Below are positions 9,231 to 17,410 of a stretch of 61,179 nucleotides of DNA, one piece after another (the first letter of the stretch is position 1; each line of letters opens with the position of its first letter). The position numbers were made by a program, and so were the translations under genes. This DNA comes from Muribaculaceae bacterium. Lineage in GTDB: Bacteria; Bacteroidota; Bacteroidia; Bacteroidales; Muribaculaceae. The stretch spans positions 1-61,179 of the forward strand of contig JAGBIJ010000043.1 in the NCBI GenBank assembly GCA_017935045.1, written 5' to 3'. The notes under the pieces were generated by a model, which saw nothing but the letters and a program-made list of their open reading frames with translations, was not told the origin of the DNA and did no database searches.

Positions 9231-9238
9231 ACAACAAC

Positions 9239-9760
9239 ATGGCAACAAAGAACAATAGAGTAAAATCGACTAATGATTTGGAGCTGAAAGACCGCCTCGT
9301 AGCCATCAACCGCGTAACCAAGGTTACCAAAGGTGGACGTGCGTTCAGCTTCGCTGCGATTGTCGTAGTCGGCAACGAAGACGGCATCATCGGCTGGGGT
9401 CTCGGCAAAGCCAATGAGGTTACCGCCGCCATCGCCAAAGGCGTTGAGACAGCCAAGAAGAACCTTATCCGTGTCCCCGTACACAAAGGTACAATCCCCC
9501 ACGAGCAGGTGGCCAAGTTCGGCGGCAGCCGTATCTTCCTCAAGCCCGCTTCGACCGGTACCGGCGTCAAGGCCGGCGGCGCCATGCGTGCCGTACTTGA
9601 GAGCGTAGGTATTACCGACGTTCTGGCCAAGTCCAAAGGCTCGTCCAACCCCCACAACCTGGTAAAGGCCACCATCGCCGCCCTGGGCGAGATGCGCAGC
9701 CCGGCTCAGGTGGCCCAGAACCGAGGCATCTCAGTAGACAAAGTGTTTAACGGCAAATAA
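9239..9760 (+). CDS. rpsE: 30S ribosomal protein S5 (uS5)
   Basis: A 173-residue protein of the accuracy centre and mRNA entry. The N-terminal double-stranded-RNA-binding-like domain has [20 protein letters not shown] and [12 protein letters not shown]. The C-terminal domain has [21 protein letters not shown] and [16 protein letters not shown]. Length is typical. Confidence 0.98.
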   Translation: MATKNNRVKSTNDLELKDRLVAINRVTKVTKGGRAFSFAAIVVVGNEDGIIGWGLGKANEVTAAIAKGVETAKKNLIRVPVHKGTIPHEQVAKFGGSRIFLKPASTGTGVKAGGAMRAVLESVGITDVLAKSKGSSNPHNLVKATIAALGEMRSPAQVAQNRGISVDKVFNGK

Positions 9761-9771
9761 TCTGAATCAGA

Positions 9772-9951
9772 ATGGCAACAATCAAGATCAAGCAAATTAA
9801 GAGCCGCATCAACTGCCCCAAAGTGCAGAAAGAAACACTCGATGCTCTGGGTCTGCGAAAAATGAACCACACAGTGGAACATGAAGACAATCCCTGCATC
9901 ATGGGTATGGTAAACCGCGTACGTCACCTCGTGGAAGTGACCAAAGCATAA
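9772..9951 (+). CDS. rpmD: 50S ribosomal protein L30 (uL30)
   Basis: A 59-residue protein. It reads MATIKIKQIKSRINCPK and continues with LDALGLRKMNHTVEHEDNP and MGMVNRVRHLVEV, the complete bacterial L30 pattern. It lies 11 nt after rpsE and 14 nt before rplO, the canonical position. Confidence 0.97.
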   Translation: MATIKIKQIKSRINCPKVQKETLDALGLRKMNHTVEHEDNPCIMGMVNRVRHLVEVTKA

Positions 9952-9965
9952 AACGACTTTCAGCT

Positions 9966-10418
9966 ATGAAAATGGATTTAACTAATTTGCAGCCCGCTGT
10001 AGGCTCAAACAAGGACAGTAAGCGAATCGGCCGCGGCCCCGGCAGCGGTTACGGCGGTACTTCCACACGCGGTCACAAAGGCGCAAAATCCCGCTCCGGC
10101 TACAAGCATAAAGTGGGATTTGAGGGCGGCCAGATGCCGTTGCAGCGCCGTGTGCCCAAATTCGGTTTCAAGAATATAAACCGTGTGGAGTACAAAGCCA
10201 TCAACCTCAATGTCCTTGAGGATCTCGCTCAGGCTAAGGATCTGAGCAAAATTACAGTTGCCGACCTGCACGCAGCCGGCCTTGTATCCAAAGGAGCCCT
10301 TGTCAAGATTCTTGGCAACGGCACTGTGACCAAGGCCCTGGAGGTAGAGGCCAACGCCTTCTCCAAAAAAGCTGAAGAGGCTATCGCAGCCGCAGGTGGA
10401 ACCGTAATTAAAAAGTAA
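9966..10418 (+). CDS. rplO: 50S ribosomal protein L15 (uL15)
   Basis: A 150-residue late-assembly protein. The Gly/Arg-rich N-terminus RIGRGPGSGYGGTSTRGHKG, then FEGGQMPLQRRVPKFGF, are diagnostic. It ends 9 nt before secY. Confidence 0.98.
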   Translation: MKMDLTNLQPAVGSNKDSKRIGRGPGSGYGGTSTRGHKGAKSRSGYKHKVGFEGGQMPLQRRVPKFGFKNINRVEYKAINLNVLEDLAQAKDLSKITVADLHAAGLVSKGALVKILGNGTVTKALEVEANAFSKKAEEAIAAAGGTVIKK

Positions 10419-10427
10419 AATAATACA

Positions 10428-11774
10428 ATGGGATTTGTTAAGACAATAAAGAATATCTGGAGCGTGGAAGACCTGCGCAAGCGCATCGGCATTACGCTGC
10501 TGCTTGTCATCATCTACCGCTTCGGATGCTACGTGGTGCTTCCCGGCATCAATCCCGACGACCTCACCAAGCTCAAGGAGTTCAGCTCCTCGGGCTTGAT
10601 GCAGTTGCTCGACATGTTTTCGGGCGGCGCCTTCTCGCAAGCGTCAATCTTTGCGCTGGGTATCATGCCCTATATCACTGCATCCATCGTGATACAGCTT
10701 CTCGGCATGGTGCTTCCTTCTTTCCAGAAGATGCAGCGCGAGGGTGAGAGCGGCCGGATGAAGCTTAACCAGTACACACGCTGGCTTACAGTCATCATTC
10801 TGCTGCTTCAGGCGCCCGCCTATCTGCTCAATCTGCGTGTGCAGATTTCCGCAGCCGGCGCAGGCGCGGCCGCAGAACAGATTGCCGGACTGAACATAGT
10901 CTTCATGACTATCATTCTGACCGCCGGCTCTATGTTCATCATGTGGCTCGGCGAGCGTATCGACCAGAAAGGTGTCGGCAATGGCATTTCGTTCATCATC
11001 CTCATAGGTATCATAGCGCGTCTGCCCGAAGCTTTCATACAGGAGTTCTCGCAGCGACTGATGAACTCTGCCGGCGGCGGCCTCGTAATGTTCCTGGTCG
11101 AAATCATCATTCTGCTGGCTGTCATCGCCGGCGCAGTGCTGCTTGTACAGGGCACCCGCAAAGTACCCGTACAGTACGCCAAGCGCATCGTGGGCAACAA
11201 GCAGTACGGTGGCGCACGCCAGTACATACCCCTCAAAGTCAACGCTGCGGGTGTAATGCCCATCATCTTTGCCCAGGCTCTGATGTTCATTCCCATTACA
11301 CTGGCCGGCTTCAACACCGACCAGACCGGATTCTGGGGAGCTCTTACCAACATGTATGGCTTCTGGTATAATTTCATCTACTTCCTGATGATCGTCGCGT
11401 TCACATACTTCTATACCGCCATCACAGTGCGCCCGGCGCAGATGGCCGAAGACATGAAGCGCAACAACGGCTTCATACCCGGCGTCAAGCCCGGCAAGCC
11501 GACAGTAGAATATCTGGATACCATCATGAGCCGTATCACGCTGCCCGGCTCCATATTCCTGGGAATCGTAGCCATTTTGCCCGCTATCGCGCACATCTGC
11601 GGCCTTAACCGCAGCTTCGCGCAATTCTTCGGCGGAACATCGCTGCTGATTCTCGTAGGTGTAATACTTGACACACTGCGTATCGTAGAGGGCCACCTGC
11701 TCATGCGTCACTACGACGGCCTGATGAAAGACGGCCGCATCAAGGGTCGCACCACAGGTCAGGGCGCTTTCTGA
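10428..11774 (+). CDS. secY: Preprotein translocase subunit SecY
   Basis: A 448-residue pore subunit of the SecYEG channel in the inner membrane. About ten hydrophobic segments are visible. N-terminal signatures are GITLLLVIIYRFGCYVVLPGI and FALGIMPYITASIVIQLL. The cytoplasmic loop RRIV-type segment appears as VPVQYAKRIVGNKQYGG. The C-terminal part has PGVKPGKPT and ends EGHLLMRHYDGLMKDGRIKGR. Last gene of the spc block before map. Confidence 0.98.
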   Translation: MGFVKTIKNIWSVEDLRKRIGITLLLVIIYRFGCYVVLPGINPDDLTKLKEFSSSGLMQLLDMFSGGAFSQASIFALGIMPYITASIVIQLLGMVLPSFQKMQREGESGRMKLNQYTRWLTVIILLLQAPAYLLNLRVQISAAGAGAAAEQIAGLNIVFMTIILTAGSMFIMWLGERIDQKGVGNGISFIILIGIIARLPEAFIQEFSQRLMNSAGGGLVMFLVEIIILLAVIAGAVLLVQGTRKVPVQYAKRIVGNKQYGGARQYIPLKVNAAGVMPIIFAQALMFIPITLAGFNTDQTGFWGALTNMYGFWYNFIYFLMIVAFTYFYTAITVRPAQMAEDMKRNNGFIPGVKPGKPTVEYLDTIMSRITLPGSIFLGIVAILPAIAHICGLNRSFAQFFGGTSLLILVGVILDTLRIVEGHLLMRHYDGLMKDGRIKGRTTGQGAF

Positions 11775-11883
11775 CAATGAGCTTATTGAACCAATTAATG
11801 AAAAGAAAGTAAGATTATCCGTCGAAACCGGCAGGCTCTGTCCCGGCCGGCTTCGCGGATAGACTTATGATAGAAGAGAGGCG

Positions 11884-12747
11884 ATGATATATCTCAAGAC
11901 AGCTGAAGAAATCGAACTCATGCGCGCGGCAAGCGACCTGTGCAGCCGCGCTCTCGGTGCTGTCGCCGAATGGATAGCCCCGGGTGTCACGACCAAAAAG
12001 CTCGACACCATCGCACGGGAATATATCTGTGACAACGGAGGAACTCCGGCCTGCCTCGGATACGGAGGTTTTCCGGGTACACTGTGTATAGAAGTCAATG
12101 AAATCGTTGTCCACGGTTTCCCATCGTCATATACGCTGCGTGAGGGCGACATAGTCGGCACAGACTGTGTGGCTGAACTTAACGGCTACCATGGCGACAG
12201 CTGCTATACATTTCCGGTTGGCGAGGTGTCAGACTCGGTAATGAAGTTGTTGTGTGTGACCAAAGAAAGCCTCTACAAAGGCATAGGCGCAGTGCAGGCC
12301 GGCCGCCGAATAGGCGACATAGCCAACACGATCCAGACCTATTGCGAGCGTAATGGCTACAGCATCGTCAGAGAGATGTGCGGCCACGGTATAGGACGGA
12401 AAATGCACGAAGACCCCGAAGTGCCGAACTACGGACGGCGCGGCATAGGCGCTATACTGCGCAACGGTATGTGCATAGCCATCGAGCCTATGGTCAACAT
12501 GGGCAGCAAGAACATCGTGATAGAGCCCAACGGCTGGGAATGTCGCACGCGCGACCGCAAGCCCAGCGCGCACTTCGAGCATACTATCGCGGTTGTAGAC
12601 GACGGCCCGCAGATACTCACTACGTTCAGCTACATAGAGGACGCTTTGCGTCGCAATGGTTACGACTCTCCACTGCTTGAAGCGGGACGGCGCCCGTCGC
12701 CCGCCCAGCAGTCAAAACCCGCTTCCGATGCAGGAATCGAAGACTGA
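11884..12747 (+). CDS. map: Methionine aminopeptidase, type I
   Basis: Removes the initiator Met from nascent proteins using a dinuclear metal site. Of 287 residues, the ligands are D94 (GTDC), D105 (HGDSCYTF), H168 (CGHGIG), E201 (IEPMV) and E232 (FEHTIAV), and H77 of VHGF is the substrate-contacting His. The length is about 25 residues more than usual because of a low-complexity C-terminal tail (SPAQQSKPASDAG). Classic place between secY and infA. The ATG at 11884 is chosen because the family core YLKTAEEIELMR begins two residues later. Confidence 0.97.
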   Translation: MIYLKTAEEIELMRAASDLCSRALGAVAEWIAPGVTTKKLDTIAREYICDNGGTPACLGYGGFPGTLCIEVNEIVVHGFPSSYTLREGDIVGTDCVAELNGYHGDSCYTFPVGEVSDSVMKLLCVTKESLYKGIGAVQAGRRIGDIANTIQTYCERNGYSIVREMCGHGIGRKMHEDPEVPNYGRRGIGAILRNGMCIAIEPMVNMGSKNIVIEPNGWECRTRDRKPSAHFEHTIAVVDDGPQILTTFSYIEDALRRNGYDSPLLEAGRRPSPAQQSKPASDAGIED

Positions 12748-12783
12748 ATCACAAATATCATCAAATCGGATTATTCGGATTAT

Positions 12784-13002
12784 ATGGCAAAACAAGCTGC
12801 AATTGAAATAGACGGAGTGATACTTGAGGCATTGTCAAATGCCATGTTCAAGGTAGAACTCGAAAACGGCCATGAGATTACGGCTCACATTTCCGGGAAG
12901 ATGCGCATGCATTATATCAAGATTCTTCCCGGCGACAAGGTAAGAGTCGAAATGTCGCCCTACGACCTGTCGAAAGGCCGCATCTCATTCCGCTATAAAT
13001 AA
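12784..13002 (+). CDS. infA: Translation initiation factor IF-1
   Basis: A 72-residue OB-fold factor that covers the 30S A site during initiation. It reads [27 protein letters not shown] and [18 protein letters not shown], standard in length and sequence. It lies 36 nt after map and 56 nt before rpmJ. Confidence 0.98.
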   Translation: MAKQAAIEIDGVILEALSNAMFKVELENGHEITAHISGKMRMHYIKILPGDKVRVEMSPYDLSKGRISFRYK

Positions 13003-13058
13003 GGTATAGCAAACCGAAACAAATTAAACATATCTAAAAAGTACAATCAAAACAACCA

Positions 13059-13175
13059 ATGAAAGTAAGAGCCTCAATCAAGAAGCGCACTCCCGACTGC
13101 AAGATAGTACGCCGTAAGGGACGCTTGTATGTAATCAACAAGAAGAACCCTAAATTCAAGCAGCGTCAGGGCTGA
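13059..13175 (+). CDS. rpmJ: 50S ribosomal protein L36 (bL36), zinc-free form
   Basis: A 38-residue protein. It reads [21 protein letters not shown] and ends KFKQRQG. Only one Cys is present, so the CxxC...C...H zinc site is lost (C-minus type), matching the zinc-free rpsN. The stop is TGA at 13173-13175, followed by a 335-bp structured gap. Confidence 0.96.
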   Translation: MKVRASIKKRTPDCKIVRRKGRLYVINKKNPKFKQRQG

Positions 13176-13510
13176 TACGGGAGAGCTACGAAGCTCTCTG
13201 AATCTTGGTCACTGCACAGCCGGCGCCATAGCGTCGGCGACGCACATCCCGGAGAAGACATTCGCCTTAAAAAGAGCTAATCCTGCCTTAGATGGCGAAC
13301 ATGGTCTCCGGATGTAAAAGAAGGATTTAGAGTTCAGACACTCAAACACGCGAGTGAGATGGATTGGTCTGACGGTTAAATTTTGTGAATTAAGATTAAT
13401 TTTCTCTAAATTCAGCCGTAAGAACCAACAAAAACGCCCGTGTGGACTAAAGTGTGAGCTTCAATAACTTCAAAAATTATTAACTTTGCAAAAAAAATTA
13501 AGCTAAGTAT
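13176..13510 (+). promoter_or_regulatory. Structured 335-bp gap before rpsM with a -7 box
   Basis: No ORF. A small hairpin has GAGAGCT (13181-13187) and AGCTCTC (13192-13198). A long interrupted stem pairs 13245-13255 with 13305-13314 (CATCC-GGAGA and TCTCCGGATG) and 13261-13266 (TTCGCC) with 13294-13299 (GGCGAA). AATCC and GGATT segments could form a further pairing. A Bacteroidetes -7 box TAACTTTG lies at 13481-13488, which would start RNA about 15 nt before rpsM and so downstream of the structure. S4-binding leaders sit at this operon position in other bacteria; that link is inference. Confidence 0.55.
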
Positions 13511-13891
13511 ATGGCAGTAAGAATTGTCGGCGTAGACTTGCCGCAAAACAAACGTGGCGAAATCGCCTTGACTTACATCTACGGCATAGGCCGCAGCGCA
13601 GCCAAGACCATCCTTGACAAGGCTGGTGTGGACCGCGACATCAAAGTACAGGATTGGACAGACGATCAGGCTGCGGCCGTTCGTGAGGTAATCCAGACTA
13701 ACTATAAGGTGGAGGGCGACCTCCGCAGCGAGATACAGCTCAATATCAAGCGACTGATGGATATAGGCTGCTATCGCGGCATCCGTCACCGTATCGGTCT
13801 TCCCGTACGCGGACAGAGCACAAAGAACAATGCCCGTACACGCAAGGGCCGTAAGAAAACAGTTGCTAACAAGAAGAAAGCTACTAAGTAA
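13511..13891 (+). CDS. rpsM: 30S ribosomal protein S13 (uS13)
   Basis: A 126-residue protein of the 30S head contacting P-site tRNA and L5. It starts [20 protein letters not shown] and has [18 protein letters not shown] and [10 protein letters not shown]. First gene after the long gap, with a -7 box TAACTTTG ending 22 nt upstream. Confidence 0.98.
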   Translation: MAVRIVGVDLPQNKRGEIALTYIYGIGRSAAKTILDKAGVDRDIKVQDWTDDQAAAVREVIQTNYKVEGDLRSEIQLNIKRLMDIGCYRGIRHRIGLPVRGQSTKNNARTRKGRKKTVANKKKATK

Positions 13892-13903
13892 TAAGATTAA
13901 AGT

Positions 13904-14293
13904 ATGGCAAAAAAGACAGCTGCAGCAAAGAAGAGAAATGTCAAGGTCGATGCAATGGGCCAGCTCCACGTTCACTCTTCTTTCAACAACATCATCGTGT
14001 GCCTGACTAACAGCGAGGGCCAGGTAATCTCATGGTCATCCGCAGGCAAGATGGGCTTCCGTGGTTCCAAGAAGAACACTCCGTATGCCGCCCAGATGGC
14101 CGCTCAGGATTGCGCCAAGGTCGCTTATGACCTGGGTCTGCGTAAAGTGAAAGCGTATGTCAAGGGTCCCGGCAACGGCCGCGAGTCCGCTATCCGTACT
14201 ACTCACGGAGCCGGTATCGAGGTAGTCGAAATCATAGACGTCACTCCGCTTCCGCACAACGGTTGCCGTCCTCCCAAGAGAAGAAGAGTCTGA
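13904..14293 (+). CDS. rpsK: 30S ribosomal protein S11 (uS11)
   Basis: A 129-residue platform protein. It contains [51 protein letters not shown] and the C-terminal [18 protein letters not shown]. It lies 12 nt after rpsM. A 313-bp gap separates it from rpsD. Confidence 0.98.
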   Translation: MAKKTAAAKKRNVKVDAMGQLHVHSSFNNIIVCLTNSEGQVISWSSAGKMGFRGSKKNTPYAAQMAAQDCAKVAYDLGLRKVKAYVKGPGNGRESAIRTTHGAGIEVVEIIDVTPLPHNGCRPPKRRRV

Positions 14294-14606
14294 TACTGCT
14301 TTGCGCCGGTAGGCTCCGGCAGTCAGTAAAATCCGAATCTCAATCAATACATAATCAACGTGCTTTCTGAATGCGAATAGACTGCCTCTATCACTTTCTC
14401 TCGGCAGTCGCGGCTGCGCTAAGGAAATGCACTTACAGACTTTAATTAATAAAAGTAGCATGCCGGTGTTCCGGACAGGAACACGGGCACTACAACAAAA
14501 TGCTTTGGCCCGGCATTGCGCCGCGGCGCTGTGGCTTCGTCCGAATGGATAGAGGCAGGGCAGCGGCGGCAGGGCGAAAAGTTAATTTTGAAAATCTAAT
14601 TTAGAA
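14294..14606 (+). promoter_or_regulatory. Structured 313-bp gap before rpsD with a -7 box
   Basis: No ORF. Several pairings can be seen: GCCGG/CCGGC (14305-14309 with 14316-14320), GACTGCC/GGCAGTC (14390-14396 with 14403-14409), GTGTTCC/GGAACAC (14466-14472 with 14478-14484) and ATGCCGG/CCGGCAT (14460-14466 with 14510-14516). The last two compete or stack. A -7 box TAATTTTG lies at 14583-14590, 17 nt before rpsD. A multi-stem leader directly ahead of the S4 gene suggests autoregulation by S4, but no known motif was matched. Confidence 0.5.
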
Positions 14607-15212
14607 ATGGCAAGATACACAGGCCCAAAATCAAAGATAGCCCGCAAATTCGGCGAGGCAATTTTCGGCGAGGATAAAGTTCTGGCAAAGAAGAACTATC
14701 CCCCAGGCCAGCACGGCCAGAACCGTCGTCGCAAGACATCAGAGTACGGCGTGCAGCTGCGTGAGAAGCAGAAGGCCAAATATACATACGGTGTGCTGGA
14801 GCGTCAGTTCCGCAACCTGTTTGAGCGTGCAGCCCGCACCAAGGGTATTACCGGTGAGGTGCTTCTGCAGCTTCTGGAGAGCCGTCTGGACAACGTAGTA
14901 TACCGTCTGGGCATAGCCCCGACTCGTCCTGCCGCCCGTCAGATCGTGCTTCACAAGCATGTGACAGTCAACGGCAAGGTAGTCAACATTCCTTCCTATC
15001 AGGTAAAGCCCGGCGACGTAGTTGCCGTGCGTGAGAAGTCTAAGTCTTTGGAGGTCATCGCCGACTGCCTGGGAGGCTTCAATCACAGCAAGTATCCCTG
15101 GATAGAGTGGGACGAGAGCATCAAGGGAGGCAAGTACCTGCATCTGCCCCAGCGCGAGGACATCCCCGAAACTATCAAGGAACAATTAATCGTTGAGTTG
15201 TATTCTAAATAA
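14607..15212 (+). CDS. rpsD: 30S ribosomal protein S4 (uS4)
   Basis: A 201-residue primary 16S rRNA binder and, in E. coli, the repressor of the alpha operon. It starts [20 protein letters not shown]. The S4 RNA-binding domain is visible as [18 protein letters not shown] and [19 protein letters not shown]. Length is typical. rpoA follows after 17 nt. Confidence 0.98.
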   Translation: MARYTGPKSKIARKFGEAIFGEDKVLAKKNYPPGQHGQNRRRKTSEYGVQLREKQKAKYTYGVLERQFRNLFERAARTKGITGEVLLQLLESRLDNVVYRLGIAPTRPAARQIVLHKHVTVNGKVVNIPSYQVKPGDVVAVREKSKSLEVIADCLGGFNHSKYPWIEWDESIKGGKYLHLPQREDIPETIKEQLIVELYSK

Positions 15213-15229
15213 TAAATAAATAGAGACCC

Positions 15230-16228
15230 ATGGCTATTTTAGCATTTCAGAAACCCGACAAAGTAATCATGTTGGAAGCCACCGGCTCCTTCGGTAAGTT
15301 TGAGTTCAAACCTCTGGAGCCGGGATACGGTCAGACAGTGGGCAACGCGCTGCGCAGAATATTGCTTTCTTCGCTGGGCGGATTTGCCATCTGTTCGATA
15401 CGCATCGACGGAGTAGCGCATGAGTTGGGTACCATCCCCGGCGTAAAGGAGGATGTGACCAATATCATCCTGAATCTGAAGAAGGTGCGTTTCAAGCAGA
15501 TAGTAGACGAAGCTGAGACTGAGAAGGCTACGGTTACGGTGTCCGGGCAAGATGTGTTCAAAGCCGGTGACTTGGGTAAGGTACTGTCAAGTTTCGAGGT
15601 TCTGAATCCGGAGCTTGAAATCTGCCATCTGGATCCCGAAAAGGGATTCACGATGGAGTTTACCATAAACAAAGGGCGTGGTTGGGTTCCCGCCGACGAG
15701 AATCGTGAGATGCTCGGTCAGGGCGACCTGAATGTCATAGCTATCGACTCCATCTACACACCCATCGTGAACGTGAAGTATGCAGTCGAGAACTTCCGCG
15801 TAGAGCAGAAGACAGACTATGAGAAGCTGACGCTCGAGGTCACTACAGATGGCTCTATTTCGCCGAAAGACGCCTTGAAGGAGGCAGCCAAAATCCTGAT
15901 ATACCACTTCATGCTCTTCTCTGACGAGAAGATCACGCTTGAGGCTCCGGTAGAGGACGGCGGCGAGGAGTTTGACGAGGAGGTACTCCACATGCGTCAG
16001 CTCCTGAAAAACAAGCTCGCGGACATGGATCTGTCTGTCCGCGCCCTTAACTGCCTCAAGAGCGCCGAAGTGGAGACGCTGGGCGAACTCGTGGTGTTCA
16101 ATAAGACCGATCTGCTGAAATTCCGCAATTTCGGCAAGAAGAGTCTTACCGAGCTCGACGAGCTGCTTGCAAGTCTCAACCTCAGCTTCGGCATGGACAT
16201 TTCAAAGTACAAATTAGATAAAGAATAA
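15230..16228 (+). CDS. rpoA: RNA polymerase alpha subunit
   Basis: A 332-residue subunit that nucleates assembly of RNA polymerase. The N-terminal dimerisation domain shows [19 protein letters not shown] and [16 protein letters not shown]. The acidic linker is [10 protein letters not shown]. The C-terminal domain (about residues 265-325) shows [21 protein letters not shown] and [13 protein letters not shown], which binds DNA and activators. Placed between rpsD and rplQ as in most bacteria. Confidence 0.98.
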   Translation: MAILAFQKPDKVIMLEATGSFGKFEFKPLEPGYGQTVGNALRRILLSSLGGFAICSIRIDGVAHELGTIPGVKEDVTNIILNLKKVRFKQIVDEAETEKATVTVSGQDVFKAGDLGKVLSSFEVLNPELEICHLDPEKGFTMEFTINKGRGWVPADENREMLGQGDLNVIAIDSIYTPIVNVKYAVENFRVEQKTDYEKLTLEVTTDGSISPKDALKEAAKILIYHFMLFSDEKITLEAPVEDGGEEFDEEVLHMRQLLKNKLADMDLSVRALNCLKSAEVETLGELVVFNKTDLLKFRNFGKKSLTELDELLASLNLSFGMDISKYKLDKE

Positions 16229-16236
16229 AAGTAACG

Positions 16237-16716
16237 ATGAGACATAATAAAAAATTCAACCATCTCGGCAGAAAGAAGGCTCACCGCGACGCGCTGCTCT
16301 CTAACATGACCATCTCTCTTATCATGCATAAGAGAATCAATACGACTTTGGCCAAGGCCAAGGCGCTGCGCATGTATGCCGAGCCTATTATCAACCGTGC
16401 CAAGCGCGACGAGATGGCCAATCGCCGTCTGGTCTTCTCTTATCTGCAGAACAAGGAGGCCGTCAAGGAGCTGTTTGGCGTAATAGCTGACAAAATCGCT
16501 GACCGTCCCGGCGGCTATACCCGTATCCTTAAGACCGGCCACCGTCTGGGCGACAACGCCGAGATGTGCTTTATCGAGCTGGTAGACTTCAACGAGGCTA
16601 TGCTTTCCTCCAAGACCGAGAAGAAGGGTGGCAAGACCCGTCGTTCCCGCTCCAAGAAGGCTGCCGAGGCTCCCGCTGCCGAGGCTCCTGCCGCAGAAGA
16701 CAGCAAAGAGGCTTGA
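16237..16716 (+). CDS. rplQ: 50S ribosomal protein L17 (bL17)
   Basis: A 159-residue protein. The core starts [20 protein letters not shown] and has [13 protein letters not shown] and [16 protein letters not shown]. An Ala/Glu/Pro-rich tail ([14 protein letters not shown]) of about 30 residues extends past the usual 120-residue core. Last gene of the ribosomal block, with a strong terminator 23 nt later. Confidence 0.97.
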   Translation: MRHNKKFNHLGRKKAHRDALLSNMTISLIMHKRINTTLAKAKALRMYAEPIINRAKRDEMANRRLVFSYLQNKEAVKELFGVIADKIADRPGGYTRILKTGHRLGDNAEMCFIELVDFNEAMLSSKTEKKGGKTRRSRSKKAAEAPAAEAPAAEDSKEA

Positions 16717-16738
16717 TTTTCCGAGCATCGACGATAAC

Positions 16739-16775
16739 GCGGGAGCCGCTCCTCAAGGGGCGGCTCCCGCTTTTT
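16739..16775 (+). terminator. Intrinsic terminator of the ribosomal block
   Basis: GCGGGAGCCGC and GCGGCTCCCGC form an 11-bp GC-rich stem, followed at once by TTTTT (16771-16775). It lies 22 nt after the rplQ stop. Confidence 0.95.
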
Positions 16776-16852
16776 GAAGCTCCTCCGGAATTTGTCCGGG
16801 CTTTGCTATTATTGTTGCAGTAATTATTGTAGACTCTAAATATGTCCAGGAT

Positions 16853-17272
16853 ATGAAGCGATTGATGGATGTAGCAGTCAGATGGCTGCAGCGGTGGCCG
16901 AAGTGGACTGCCACGGCTTTGACCGTAGGCGTAATACTGTGGCTTACACTGTCGTCGCGTCCGGTCGGCGATGTGGACGTGCCTGTCTTTCCCGGCGTCG
17001 ACAAAGCGGTACATGGCATAATGTTCGGCTGGCTGGCCACGATGCTGATAATGGACTGGGGCAAGCAGCGCGGGCAGCGTGCCGGGCTGCCCGGTGCGTT
17101 TGTCTGCGCTGTCCTGTCGGCCGCTTTCGGTGTCGGCATAGAGTTTCTGCAGGCATCTATGTCGCTTGGCCGCAGCTACGAGGTAGCCGACATGTATGCC
17201 GACGCAGCCGGGGCGGGAGCAGTCTACGCAGTATTCGTGTTGCGGCGCCTGCTGGCGGGCCGGAATACCTGA
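16853..17272 (+). CDS. VanZ-like membrane protein
   Basis: A 139-residue integral membrane protein with about four hydrophobic segments. It has the VanZ-family pattern: DKAVHGIMFGWLA after the first segment, then GVGIEFLQASMSLGR and ADMYADAAGAGAVYAV. VanZ lends low-level teicoplanin resistance in enterococci, but most relatives have no known function, so only a role in the envelope is suggested. It stands alone between the ribosomal terminator and tamB. Confidence 0.75.
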   Translation: MKRLMDVAVRWLQRWPKWTATALTVGVILWLTLSSRPVGDVDVPVFPGVDKAVHGIMFGWLATMLIMDWGKQRGQRAGLPGAFVCAVLSAAFGVGIEFLQASMSLGRSYEVADMYADAAGAGAVYAVFVLRRLLAGRNT

Positions 17273-17410
17273 GAGCGATAATTCATGGCGTCGGCTCAAC
17301 ATATTGCCTGCTTACTGCGTTAAAAAAATGTATTGGCATTGCCGCTGTGGCATTGCGCAAGGTATCTCTACTATAAAAACGTGAAACAGCAGAACGGACA
17401 TATTACAGGT

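Noticed and set aside
10644-11777. 377-codon antisense frame over secY
   Set aside because: It has no protein-like features (rich in His, Gln and Asp without membrane or fold pattern), and secY itself is certain.
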